From assembly GCA_003116995.1 (NCBI GenBank), contig BDSL01000085.1:186001-250000 (forward strand): a stretch of DNA of 64,000 bases, written 5' to 3'. A program made the translations under genes and the position numbers. The notes under the pieces are model-generated. The model did no database searches. It was not told the DNA's origin and saw only the letters and a program-made list of their open reading frames with translations. How positions within the stretch are numbered: position 1 is the first letter of the stretch; each line of letters begins with the position of its first letter. Shown here piece by piece: positions 1 to 8,932 of the stretch. This stretch comes from Yamagishiella unicocca. Lineage: Eukaryota > Chlorophyta > Chlorophyceae > Chlamydomonadales > Volvocaceae.

Positions 1-14
1 ACCCCTCTGCGCAG

Positions 15-1591
15 GACGCCGCCTCCACGCCCAACCTGCGCGAGACGTCTATGCTGTACACTTGGGTGCAGCACCGCGTCAGCCTCTACCTGGAGCAGCT
101 GCGCAAGCACCTGCCCAACGTCACTGAGGGCGGCAACCTGGCGTCAGTCATCGAGCACTGCATGGTACGCGCGCCGACCCGCGGGTCGCCCGCGTGCCCT
201 GCGTCGCGCCATGTTGGCGCCTCGCCTACCCCTCCCCTCTCGTGGCATCCTGCTCGCCGCACAGGGCCCCTCGTGCATCCGCTGGGCACCCAGGACCCAA
301 CAGACATAAAGCAAAGCATCTTCGTAGTCAAACTTCTGACCTAAAGCAAAGCATCTTCGTAGTCACAACTTCCGGGGTCGGTCCTCACACGCCCGGCCGC
401 CCGAACCCCCGCCTTTGCGCTTCTCTCACCTTCTGCCCTCAGTACTGCGGCTCCTCCCTCAGCCGGGTGGGTCTGGACTTCCAGGCGCTGCTACTGCCGC
501 TGTTCGAGGCGTGCGGGCTGCAGCTGTTCGCGGCGCACCTCTCCAACGCCGTCGACGGCTTCAACCTGCGGCTGGAGTCGCACAAGTGGGTGTCCATGCC
601 GGCGCCGGTGATGGGGCGCGGCAGGACGGACAAGCACCTGCAAGCGCAGGCGGCGGCGGCCGCTGGTGCTGGAGAGGGTGAGTGCGGGGGCTGTTGTGGC
701 GGAGCAGCTGGGGCGCGGAGCTTGCTTAGGGTTACGGTGGTGGAATCACTGGCGCGGATCTCACTGCTAGCACGGCCCTGAAGGTTGACATTAGGGGCGT
801 ACCTTTGCGGAATGAGGTGATCATTGTCGCGCGTCCCTTGTCTCGTGGCGCGCCCCAGTCGGTGCCTGGTCCTCTCACGCTCCCGCCCACACTGACGCCC
901 CAGGGGCCTCAGGGCAAGGAGGAGAAGGCGGTGAGGGGCAGGGTGGCGCCCCGGCCGCGTCCACCGGCGCTGCGGCCGATGACGAGTCCGGCCCACCTTA
1001 CGTCATCATGGAGCACCTGCCGCTGGCGGTGTACGTCAACGGAGTGCTGACGGCGCTGAACGAGCTGCGGCACTGCGCCCTGTTGTCCATCAGCAAACCG
1101 CTTGCGGGGTGCGTGCGTGGGTGGGTGGGTGGGTGGACGCACGGGGCCGGGGGCCTGTCTATCCGATGCTACTGCCCTCTGGCCGCCGCCGCCGCATCGC
1201 CATCTGGAGCACCCCATTTCAGCCCTCTGCCTCCGGCGCCGGCCTCCTTTCTTCCTCTCCCCCTCTCAACCTGTTGGCGCTCCACTTCACTCCTCCTCAT
1301 AATCCCTCTTCGCCTTTGCTGGTTCACCGTTTGTACCCCGCACCCAACCCAACCTCCAGGCTGCTCCAAACGGCGCTGGAGCATGCGGCGGGCAGCCTGG
1401 TACACTACCGCCACACGCACGCGCTCAACACCTCGGAGTTGCCGCTGTTCAAGGCTGCGACCCGTTGCATGTTGGACGTCGTACTGCCGTACCTGGTCGC
1501 GTCCTTTTCCCGCGTGTTCACGGCCGGCACCAGCAAGGTGGACAGCACCGCCAGCGCGGGGCTGCTGCGGCAGCTGCTGGCTGAGATGTAG
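15..1591 (+). CDS. COG8: COG8, C-terminal part (conserved oligomeric Golgi complex subunit 8)
   Basis: Subunit of the COG tether, which captures retrograde vesicles at the Golgi. Four exons are visible: 15-164, 443-677, 904-1108 and 1360-1591 (TAG). Phases close across all three introns and leave 273 codons; the 5' part lies left of the window, and the first exon follows a ctctgcgcag acceptor. Family-typical segments are LRETSMLYTWVQHRV, SVIEHCMYCGSSLSRVGLDF (exon 1/2 junction) and YVIMEHLPLAVYVNGVLTALNELR. An acidic Gly/Ala-rich linker (end of exon 2, start of exon 3) looks like a volvocine insertion between conserved blocks. The last exon (LLQTALEHAAGSLVHY onward) matches the helical C-terminal region of COG8. 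A TGTAA signal lies 274 nt after the stop. Identification is by remembered family similarity; I am fairly sure. Confidence 0.9.
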
Positions 1592-1864
1592 GGGCGGGGG
1601 ACGCTGGAAGGGCGCGCATGCCGGCAGGGACGGCCCCGTTGAGCTTGTTTGATGTGAGGAGAGGGCTAGGAAGTAGACGCGCGATCTAGATATGCATCGT
1701 GCGAGCCCCGCAGGATTACGAGGCGACGGCACGCACACACAATCTGTCATGGAAACTACCTGTAGCTTGTTGCGGAGCTGAGTGCGGCAGCCTGCGGGCC
1801 ACGTAATGCCCGAAGACGTGTACCGATACGCCAAGTCGTCGGGGCTTGCCGATACTGTGGTGGT

Positions 1865-1869
1865 TGTAA
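1865..1869 (+). terminator. TGTAA polyadenylation signal of COG8
   Basis: TGTAA, the usual volvocine poly(A) signal, lies about 270 nt after the COG8 stop. This implies a 3' UTR of about 1592-1885. Confidence 0.55.
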
Positions 1870-1889
1870 GGTCAGAACCGTCGGTAGTG

Positions 1890-2792
1890 GCCGGGCGAGC
1901 CGGGCATCGATATGCGGCAGTTAGGACGCGTTCCCGAATCCTCAGGGGTCTGCTTGAGCAGGGTGCGAGGTACAGCGTCTCTACCGATCTCTCCGCGAAT
2001 GACACCACACAACCACAAGCACGAAGATGCTTGCGCTGCACCTGGCACGCATGGGAGGGGGCGAATGTAATTGTGATGCACTAATCTTGCGGCAGACGGA
2101 GCCCAGGCGGGCCTTGGCGAGACTGTGTTCTTTAAGATGGATTTGAATTCCTCTCGTTGCAATTCCTCTGCGGAACCTTTCGGAACGTACAAGCGCCACC
2201 AAGTGTTGCACAGCAGAAGGATTGCGCGCCCTGACGTGAAGGCGGTTTCCTCTGCGGATTTGCCACGAGCCCACCGGACTGCCTCCAGCGGGAGCGGGCC
2301 AGGCTGCAGGTTCGAGCATCCTGCAAGGACGCAGTCGCTACTGTAGACTGGCATCTTAACTTTATCCGTGGGGACGACACTGACGAGCAGACGAACCATG
2401 CCGAAAAGCGTTGTCGCTAGCCCTAGTTTTGCCCACGACAGACCTGTCGGTAGCCGGGCGCTACTAAGAGCGCAATTTACGCCGAGGGAGGAAGATCCCA
2501 CACTGCATTGGCGCAGATTGGCGTCCAATCCTGAACTGTCCCGAATCGTATACCTGGCCTGGACTGCGGTAGCCTGCCGACAGGTGCACGGTTGGCACCA
2601 ACAGGTAGTAGGGGCCTGTAGGGGTGCTGGGGTGGCAGGTTGACAACGATAACTATGAGATTCGCCCCTGCAAGACGTACAGGGCGGATCCCAGCGATGA
2701 AATGGCTTTGAGGTTGCCACGTTACGTAACTGTCGCCGACACCGTTAGGGTATGGTATTATGTGTGCCTGACAGACAGGGCAGCTTTCGCGA
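1890..2792. other. Intergenic DNA between COG8 and the retrotransposon
   Basis: No gene is recognised here. A minus-strand frame stays open for 282 codons (1872-2720), but it has no motif, is Ser/Pro/Cys-rich and is not flanked by convincing splice sites, so I read it as chance openness in GC-rich DNA. The left end of the DIRS-type element begins at about 2793. Confidence 0.5.
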
Positions 2793-3340
2793 TTCCAAAC
2801 GGTGTTGTCCTGATCCACCCGTCGGCTTCTTACAGTCTCTCCTCACGGCCCAAACGGGCCTTACACGCACTGCAAGCGCAGTTGTCGAGCCGACACTACG
2901 CGCTGCCCACCCAGCAAACTCAGATTCTGAAGGACAATAAATAGCGCTCTATACGTACCCGAGGCCGTCGGCGCATCGCTAATAAGCCCTCCACCCGAGG
3001 GCGGAATTGGGCCGACCCAGGGAGACTCTATAGTCAGTGAATGGCCGATTCAGTCCGGGTGCAGCTACCATCACAACGAGAACACATCTAAAGAACGACG
3101 TCACAAACACCACCACCGCCGCCCCCCACCCCTTGGGAGGGAATGAGATGTAGGATGGGGTGGGCGCCAAAAGGGAAACCGGCGCCCACCCTACAGTGGG
3201 CCGCCGTGTCATGCACGGGCCCCCCCTCTCCCCGTCGTCCCGGGGCAGGAGACAGCCGCACCGCTGGCCAAGGGGCGCCCCCCCCTCCCACAAGGAGCGG
3301 CGCGGCGAGGGAGTCGAGCGTGCCCGTGCAGCATTCCCCC
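2793..3340 (-). repeat. 548-bp split direct repeat, outer (3') copy
   Basis: Matches 3632-4179 at a constant offset of 839 bp and appears identical over nearly all its length. It begins at ttccaaacgg and ends in the C-run after gcattcc. In element sense this is the outermost 3' repeat, so 2793 marks one end of the element. Confidence 0.9.
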
Positions 3341-3364
3341 CCAGGATGAAGGGTGGGTGGGTGG

Positions 3365-3631
3365 GAAACAAAACTCGGCGAGTCGCGATCAGCGAACCAG
3401 ACACTCCCGCGCGACTGCACGCCCGCGGATCCGAAACTAGATGGCTAACCCGCCCGCACTCCGCAGACCGGAATAAACAGGTGCGTAGCGACAACTCTTC
3501 TAAGTGAAGTGAACGGAGAAACAACACGGCGCCGTCGCCTCGGCCAACAACACCAGGCCCAGGCCCCCTCCTGGAGCGCCCAGGCCAACTACCTCTTAGA
3601 ACCGAATTTTAGAATAAGTCTAAAATTTAGT
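3365..3631 (-). repeat. 267-bp split direct repeat, internal copy
   Basis: Matches 8666-8932 at an offset of 5,301 bp. The visible difference is aagtct against aattct near the end. It directly abuts the inner 548-bp repeat at 3632, and a 24-bp unique GGGT-rich spacer (3341-3364) separates it from the outer one. The internal a2 position fits the PAT layout. Confidence 0.9.
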
Positions 3632-4179
3632 TTCCAAACGGTGTTGTCCTGATCCACCCGTCGGCTTCTTACAGTCTCTCCTCACGGCCCAAACGGGCCT
3701 TACACGCACTGCAAGCGCAGTTGTCGAGCCGACACTACGCGCTGCCCACCCAGCAAACTCAGATTCTGAAGGACAATAAATAGCGCTCTATACGTACCCG
3801 AGGCCGTCGGCGCATCGCTAATAAGCCCTCCACCCGAGGGCGGAATTGGGCCGACCCAGGGAGACTCTATAGTCAGTGAATGGCCGATTCAGTCCGGGTG
3901 CAGCTACCATCACAACGAGAACACATCTAAAGAACGACGTCACAAACACCACCACCGCCGCCCCCCACCCCTTGGGAGGGAATGAGATGTAGGATGGGGT
4001 GGGCGCCAAAAGGGAAACCGGCGCCCACCCTACAGTGGGCCGCCGTGTCATGCACGGGCCCCCCCTCTCCCCGTCGTCCCGGGGCAGGAGACAGCCGCAC
4101 CGCTGGCCAAGGGGCGCCCCCCCCTCCCACAAGGAGCGGCGCGGCGAGGGAGTCGAGCGTGCCCGTGCAGCATTCCCCC
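3632..4179 (-). repeat. 548-bp split direct repeat, inner copy
   Basis: Second copy of 2793-3340, located just 3' (in element sense) of the recombinase remnant. It diverges from the outer copy after the cattccccc at 4179, which marks the repeat boundary. Confidence 0.9.
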
Positions 4180-4213
4180 ACACCTATGTCCCGCGTAGCG
4201 ATCTTCCTAAGTC

Positions 4214-5533
4214 GGATTACATCATCCCTACCACCGACAAACGTGTCGCGAGTGACGACTCCAGGTAGGCATCTACCGCATCCGAACGCCAGCGCCCGTG
4301 TAATTTATCGACTCCCGACTTGTCCCAGCTTCCGCCGCCGCGATGGCTCCCCCACGCCTCAAGCCGTGAGACGAGAACTATGTAAGCGCTCCGCAAGGCC
4401 CGGATAACGGGACCCCACCTCACGCAGGAACGACCGGAGCCTGGCTGTAAACGCCCCCTTGCCAGGCACATTGCCCCAGTGCCCGTCTCCGAAAAGAGGC
4501 GCCTCGTTGCCTGCTCCTTGCGCCAACCGGAAACGGTGGCGCCGCACAATGCGCCCAACACAGATACCACTACCCGACTCTTCCGGGAAGCACACCGTCG
4601 CCCCTTGCCCCTGCTGGTCCGTCTTGCTACGAACTACTCGCACTGCGATCCCTCCCCCGTGAAAGTCGGAAACGGCGCCCACAGTCAAACCCCACAGCTC
4701 GCTCCGTCGCAGCATCCCAAAGAACCCTAGCACCAGCCAACACGCGTCTCGTGGCCCCTCCACGGCACGGCTCTGCTGAGCATCCGCTGTGGCCGCCAGC
4801 CAAGCGAGCAGCAGCCGTAGCATCGCTACCGTGACGGGTGCCTTAATATCTCGTACCGCCCCGGCGCCGGAACCGGCTGCTCGCAAGGCCCGCTGCAACA
4901 TCATCGGTACCTGGGGATGGTTCCGTACTGTGGCCGCTGCCTGAACCCCCCCGCGAAACGCTGCCAGTCACACAAAGCCGAAAGCGTGCCCTCAATCGTG
5001 GAGCGCGCATATCGCGTGGAAACAAAGGCAATAAACAAGCACAAGGTAACCGGGTTGATATCCCGGTCCCGGCCCCACGGCAAAGCAACGTTCTCCGCCA
5101 ACCCCACTTGTTCCACACAGAAACGAACGTAACGGCGCCGATGCGACATGTAAGTCAGCGAGGAGCTGTCGGCCACCGCCGAGGCCGCCAGAGCCACCAG
5201 CTCCCATGCCAATTGCTCCGCTGCAGTGCCCGCCCGCTCCGGGTCCAGGCCAGCGGTGGCGAGAATGCAGGGTAAGCAACTGAACCAACCGCCAGCGCAA
5301 GCGGCCGCCACCAGCCCGAGACAGGCACGACGGAAAATCCCACCGCAGGACTCGCACCGCAGCGGCACCCGTTCCGTGGGCCGTCCGCACACGCCACATC
5401 CCGCTGGCCCAGATGCGTGAGGAAGCCCGCCAGTTCCGGGGGGGGAAGGGCCCACAGCACCTTGCCCGCCAGTTCCGGGGGGGGGAAGGGCCCCCAGCAC
5501 CTTGCCCGCCAGATCCGGGGGGGAAGGGCCCAC
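4214..5533 (-). pseudogene. PHD-like finger plus tyrosine recombinase, frameshifted
   Basis: In element sense the frame from 5533 has a Gly/Pro linker. A Cys-rich finger follows: CGVC, then RCESCGGIFRRAC and WFSCLPC, spaced like a PHD finger but with Arg where the zinc-binding His is expected. Next comes a recombinase SAM-like core-binding domain (TYMSHRRRYVRFC, SALCDWQRFAGG). A frameshift near 4900 moves to the frame 4904-4359, which holds box I (GFFGMLRRSELWGL; the Arg before SEL is the expected catalytic one). Two more frame changes near 4360-4290 separate the box II HGLRRGG (H-x-x-R) from LHGRWRSDAVDAY with the candidate nucleophilic Tyr. All catalytic motifs are present but lie in three frames, so no intact enzyme can be read. 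The recombinase would integrate the circular cDNA. Confidence 0.82.
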
Positions 5534-5550
5534 AGCACCTTGCCCGCCAG
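5426..5550 (-). repeat. 39-bp tandem repeat in the retrotransposon (about 3 copies)
   Basis: cccgccag recurs at 5426, 5465, 5505 and 5543. The unit is about 39 bp, a multiple of three, and on the minus strand it encodes a repeated ELAGKVLWALPPP-type 13-mer. Variable G-run lengths cause frame slippage between copies. It lies just upstream of the PHD-recombinase segment. Confidence 0.8.
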
Positions 5551-5706
5551 ATCCGCGGCCCGTCCAGTCACTGAATTTGCGGGCGAGTAGAACTGCTGGC
5601 AGCCTGGCTGCATGTTCACACCCTCGTCATCACAGCAACAATCCACCGTCGGTTGATAATTCGTGGCCACACACAACGACAGGAAAACCCCCGGCCTCAG
5701 CCGCAG

Positions 5707-6510
5707 CTACTGCCGCCGTGCCACCTCCAGGTGCCGGCTCAGGCGACCCGCCCGCACGTTGTCGATCCCCGCAATGTGCTCCGCGCGCAGCTCAAAACCG
5801 TAACGTATCGCCAGGAGGGCAATCTCGCGGCAGCTGGGCCGGCCCACCGCGATGCGCGTGGCACCGCGCCTCACCGCGGCGACCGCTTGGGTGTTGTCAC
5901 AGCGCACCATTACCCGCCCGTGGCGTAAACGGGGACCAAAAGCCCGCGAAGCGTGCAGAACGGCTGTGAGTTCCAGCCAGGCTACGTGCAAAGCCCGTTG
6001 ATCGGCTGCCCAATTCCTTGCAGCTCCGCGTCTTCCCATGCCGCACCAAACCCCCGCCCGCTCGCGTCTGTGAAGATGACTGCCCCATCCGGACCGACGA
6101 ATTCCCCCCAAACAAGGTCCAGCTGACTGGTCGCTGTACGTTTCACGCCGTCCCATGCGTGGGAGAGGATATCGGACCAGGCAGCTAAATCATGCACGGC
6201 GTCTGGCGACAGGAGGATAGTAGGTAAGTTGGCTACGGCGAGGTTGTGGTACAGTCCCTGCATGAAGCCAGATCCCCAGCGGCATGCTCTGGCGATGAAA
6301 GCGAGTTTCCCAACCGTAGCCTGTAAATCCGAGCGTGGTCCGGGCTGGGATGGGTGCTTGGTTCCCCAGTTTGGCATCCAGCGCCGAAGTTGCCAGGATG
6401 TTTACGGAAGAGTCACGTTGGCAACGGTCATCAGCTGCTCAGGCGAAGGACTGTCGAGCTCAGGCTGGAGTTATCAACTCCCGCGTGCGCCCGGCCACGC
6501 CCGGCCGAGG
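5707..6510 (-). pseudogene. RT connection and RNase H remnant of the DIRS element
   Basis: The minus frame 6377-5982 carries the segment that follows the RT palm in DIRS elements (LQATVGKLAFIARACRWG; LSPDAVHDLAAWSDIL) and the first RNase H block (VIFTDASGRGFGAAW). A frameshift near 6010-6040 leads into 6156-5707 with WLELTAVLHA, VRCDNTQAV and HIAGIDNVRAGRLSR. The acidic residues of the first three RNase H blocks are present. In the last, the usual ADxLSR reads AGRLSR, so a catalytic Asp is replaced by Gly. RT fingers and palm (YxDD-type motif) are absent; only a broken hint of the palm end can be seen near 6430-6510 before the minisatellite begins. Confidence 0.82.
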
Positions 6511-6667
6511 CGAATCCAAAGGTCGGGCCGCGCCTTGCGACCCGGCCAGGCCCGCGGTGCGGTTGGGCCGGTGGCCCGCCAAGCCTTGTATTGCGCCCCG
6601 GCGGGCACACCGGGCCGCGGATGCCCGGCGGAGTTATCAACCCCGCCGGGCACACGGGCCGTAACTC

Positions 6668-8065
6668 GGCGGAGTCCCCAACTCCGCCGGGCACAAGGGA
6701 GGGGGGGGGGGCAGGGGAACCGGCGGAGTTCCCAACTCCGCCGGGCACAAGGGAGGGGGGGGAACCGGCGGAGTCCCCAACTCCGCCGGGCACAAGGGAG
6801 GGGGGGGGGGGCAGGGGAACCGGCGGAGTTCCCAACTCCGCCGGGCACAAGGGAGGGGGGGGAACCGGCGGAGTCCCCAACTCCGCCGGGCACAAGGGAG
6901 GGAGGGGGGGGAACCGGCGGAGTCCCCAACTCCGCCGGGCACAAGGGAGGGAGGGGGGGGACCGGCGGAGTCCCCAACTCCGCCGGGCACAAGGGAGGGA
7001 GGGGGGGGAACCGGCGGAGTCCCCAACTCCGCCGGGCACAAGGGAGGGAGGGGGGGGACCGGCGGAGTCCCCAACTCCGCCGGGCACAAGGGAGGGAGGG
7101 GGGGAACCGGCGGAGTCCCCAACTCCGCCGGGCACAAGGGAGGGGGCAGGGGAACCGGCGGAGTCCCCAACTCCGCCGGGCACAAGGGAGGGGGGGGAAC
7201 CGGCGGAGTCCCCAACTCCGCCGGGCACAAGGGAGGGGGGGGAACCGGCGGAGTCCCCAACTCCGCCGGGCACAAGGGAGGGGGCAGGGAACCGGCGGAG
7301 TCCCCAACTCCGCCGGGCACAAGGGAGGGGGGGGAACCGGCGGAGTCCCCAACTCCGCCGGGCACAAGGGAGGGGGGGGGAACCGGCGGAGTCCCCAACT
7401 CCGCCGGGCACAAGGGAGGGAGGGGGGGAACCGGCGGAGTCCCCAACTCCGCCGGGCACAAGGGAGGGAGGGGGGGAACCGGCGGAGTCCCCAACTCCGC
7501 CGGGCACAAGGGAGGGAGGGGGGGGAACCGGCGGAGTCCCCAACTCCGCCGGGCACAAGGGAGGGAGGGGGGGGGAACCGGCGGAGTCCCCAACTCCGCC
7601 GGGCACAAGGGAGGGAGGGGGGGGGGACCGGCGGAGTCCCCAACTCCGCCGGGCACAAGGGAGGGAGGGGGGGAACCGGCGGAGTCCCCAACTCCGCCGG
7701 GCACAAGGGAGGGAGGGGGGGGAACCGGCGGAGTCCCCAACTCCGCCGGGCACAAGGGAGGGAGGGGGGGGAACCGGCGGAGTCCCCAACTCCGCCGGGC
7801 ACAAGGGAGGGAGGAGGGGGGAACCGGCGGAGTCCCCAACTCCGCCGGGCACAAGGGAGGGGGGGGGAACCGGCGGAGTTCCCAACTCCGCCGGGCACAA
7901 GGGAGGGAGGGGAGGGGGAACCGGCGGAGTCCCCAACTCCGCCGGGCACAAGGGAGGGGGGGGGAGCAGGGGAACCGGCGGAGTTCCCAACTCCGCCGGG
8001 CACAAGGGAGGGTGGCAGGGGAACCGGCGGAGTTCCCAACTCCGCCGGGCACAAGGGGGGGGGGG
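6668..8065. repeat. Minisatellite of about 29 hairpin/G-tract units inside the retrotransposon
   Basis: I count 29 copies of a 40-60 bp unit. Each has a perfect 10-bp inverted repeat (CCGGCGGAGT - 5-nt loop - ACTCCGCCGG), then GCACAAGGGAGGG, a variable run of G (often 7-10) and sometimes GCAGGG. The loop is tCCCA or cCCCA, giving two unit types. No copy contains a stop codon in several frames, so long spurious open frames arise on both strands. Degenerate copies border it at 6630-6667. The array occupies the place of the gag 3' end and RT palm. Confidence 0.95.
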
Positions 8066-8502
8066 CAGGGCTGGTTGTGGACACCGCCGATCCCACTGGG
8101 TGGTGCACCGGCGGTTGCCCCACTGGGTCTGTCCGACGTCGCTTCTCCGGCTGCTGATGGTGTGGGTCCTCCCGTGGACCCGCCTGCTCCAGCTGTTGCA
8201 GCCACTCTGGCCGTGTACAGCGCTGCGGATCCGCCCGTTATCTGTGGGTTGTCTACCTTGTTGGGGGAGATTGTTGGTCGCGGCGACGAGCTGGTTGGCG
8301 GCGTCGTCCGCGGTACGTCGCCGGCCTGGGCCATGTTTGTGAGGTCGAGGATAGCTGTCTCGAATCGTTGCTTCTGCTGGTTGAGCATCCCACGACGCAC
8401 GGTGAGTTGGTGCAGGATTCCCTCAGACTCCGCGGAGATCGCTCTGCGCTGAGGTGCGTACATGTCATTGCCGGTTGCTGGTGCTGGTGGTAGGTTCGCC
8501 AA
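8066..8502 (-). pseudogene. Gag-like N-terminal segment of the DIRS element, truncated
   Basis: In element sense an open frame starts at 8502 (MANLPPAPATGN) and reads about 145 codons before entering the minisatellite. It contains a heptad-like, probably coiled-coil stretch (SAESEGILHQLTVRRGMLNQ...) followed by a Thr/Pro/Ser-rich low-complexity region. The first ORF of DIRS elements is usually gag-like; this assignment rests on position and composition, not on a recognised domain. It continues directly into repeat-encoded Pro/Gly-rich sequence, so its natural 3' part is lost. Confidence 0.5.
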
Positions 8503-8665
8503 TTGATCATTGGCCGCACAAGTTGTTTGAAGCTATATAGAGTCCAAAGCAGCGCCTTCGGTCCAGTTGGCGAGGGACAGGCTGTTCATGTTCGCCATTG
8601 CAATGGCCCTGGTTCGCCTGGTTGCCCCTGCTGCGAGATTGGTGCCGGTCGCTTCTCCCATGGCT

Positions 8666-8932
8666 GAAACAAAACTCGGCGAGTCGCGATCAGCGAACCA
8701 GACACTCCCGCGCGACTGCACGCCCGCGGATCCGAAACTAGATGGCTAACCCGCCCGCACTCCGCAGACCGGAATAAACAGGTGCGTAGCGACAACTCTT
8801 CTAAGTGAAGTGAACGGAGAAACAACACGGCGCCGTCGCCTCGGCCAACAACACCAGGCCCAGGCCCCCTCCTGGAGCGCCCAGGCCAACTACCTCTTAG
8901 AACCGAATTTTAGAATAATTCTAAAATTTAGT
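8666..8932 (-). repeat. 267-bp split direct repeat, 5' terminal copy
   Basis: Copy of 3365-3631 at the 5' end of the element in its sense direction. It ends in an AT palindrome, AATTTTAGAAT-A-ATTCTAAAATT (8906-8928), perfect here but with one mismatch in the internal copy. Sequence beyond 8932 is unrelated to the internal junction. Confidence 0.9.

Larger units (their letters stand above)
2793..8932 (-). mobile_element. PAT/Kangaroo-like DIRS retrotransposon with split direct repeats, degenerate
   Basis: A 6.14-kb element read on the minus strand. Its order in the sense direction is: 267-bp repeat (8932-8666), gag-like start, minisatellite, RT connection/RNase H, PHD-tyrosine recombinase, 548-bp repeat (4179-3632), second 267-bp repeat (3631-3365), 24-bp spacer, second 548-bp repeat (3340-2793). 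The pattern a1-ORFs-b1-a2-b2 is the split direct repeat arrangement known for PAT-type DIRS elements, including Volvox Kangaroo. Such elements replicate by reverse transcription and are thought to integrate as circles through a tyrosine recombinase, without target-site duplication. Here the RT palm is missing, the RNase H and recombinase reading frames are broken by several frameshifts, and one RNase H acidic residue is lost. The copy is therefore non-autonomous. The repeat copies are almost identical, which suggests a recent insertion or gene conversion. Confidence 0.88.

Noticed and set aside
1872..2720. Minus-strand 282-codon frame beside COG8
   Set aside because: No recognisable domain or splice structure and biased composition; chance openness is the simpler reading.
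4359..4904. Cellular site-specific recombinase gene
   Set aside because: It is flanked by DIRS RNase H and split direct repeats and is frameshifted; it belongs to the retrotransposon.
6668..8065. CRISPR-like array (regularly spaced palindromic repeats)
   Set aside because: The spacing segments are not unique spacers but the same GCACAAGGGAGGG plus G-run. The context is a eukaryotic retrotransposon and no cas genes are present.
6354..8502. Four overlapping 520-660 codon open frames on both strands
   Set aside because: They arise because the minisatellite unit contains no stop codon in several frames. Only the gag-like start at 8502 has independent support.
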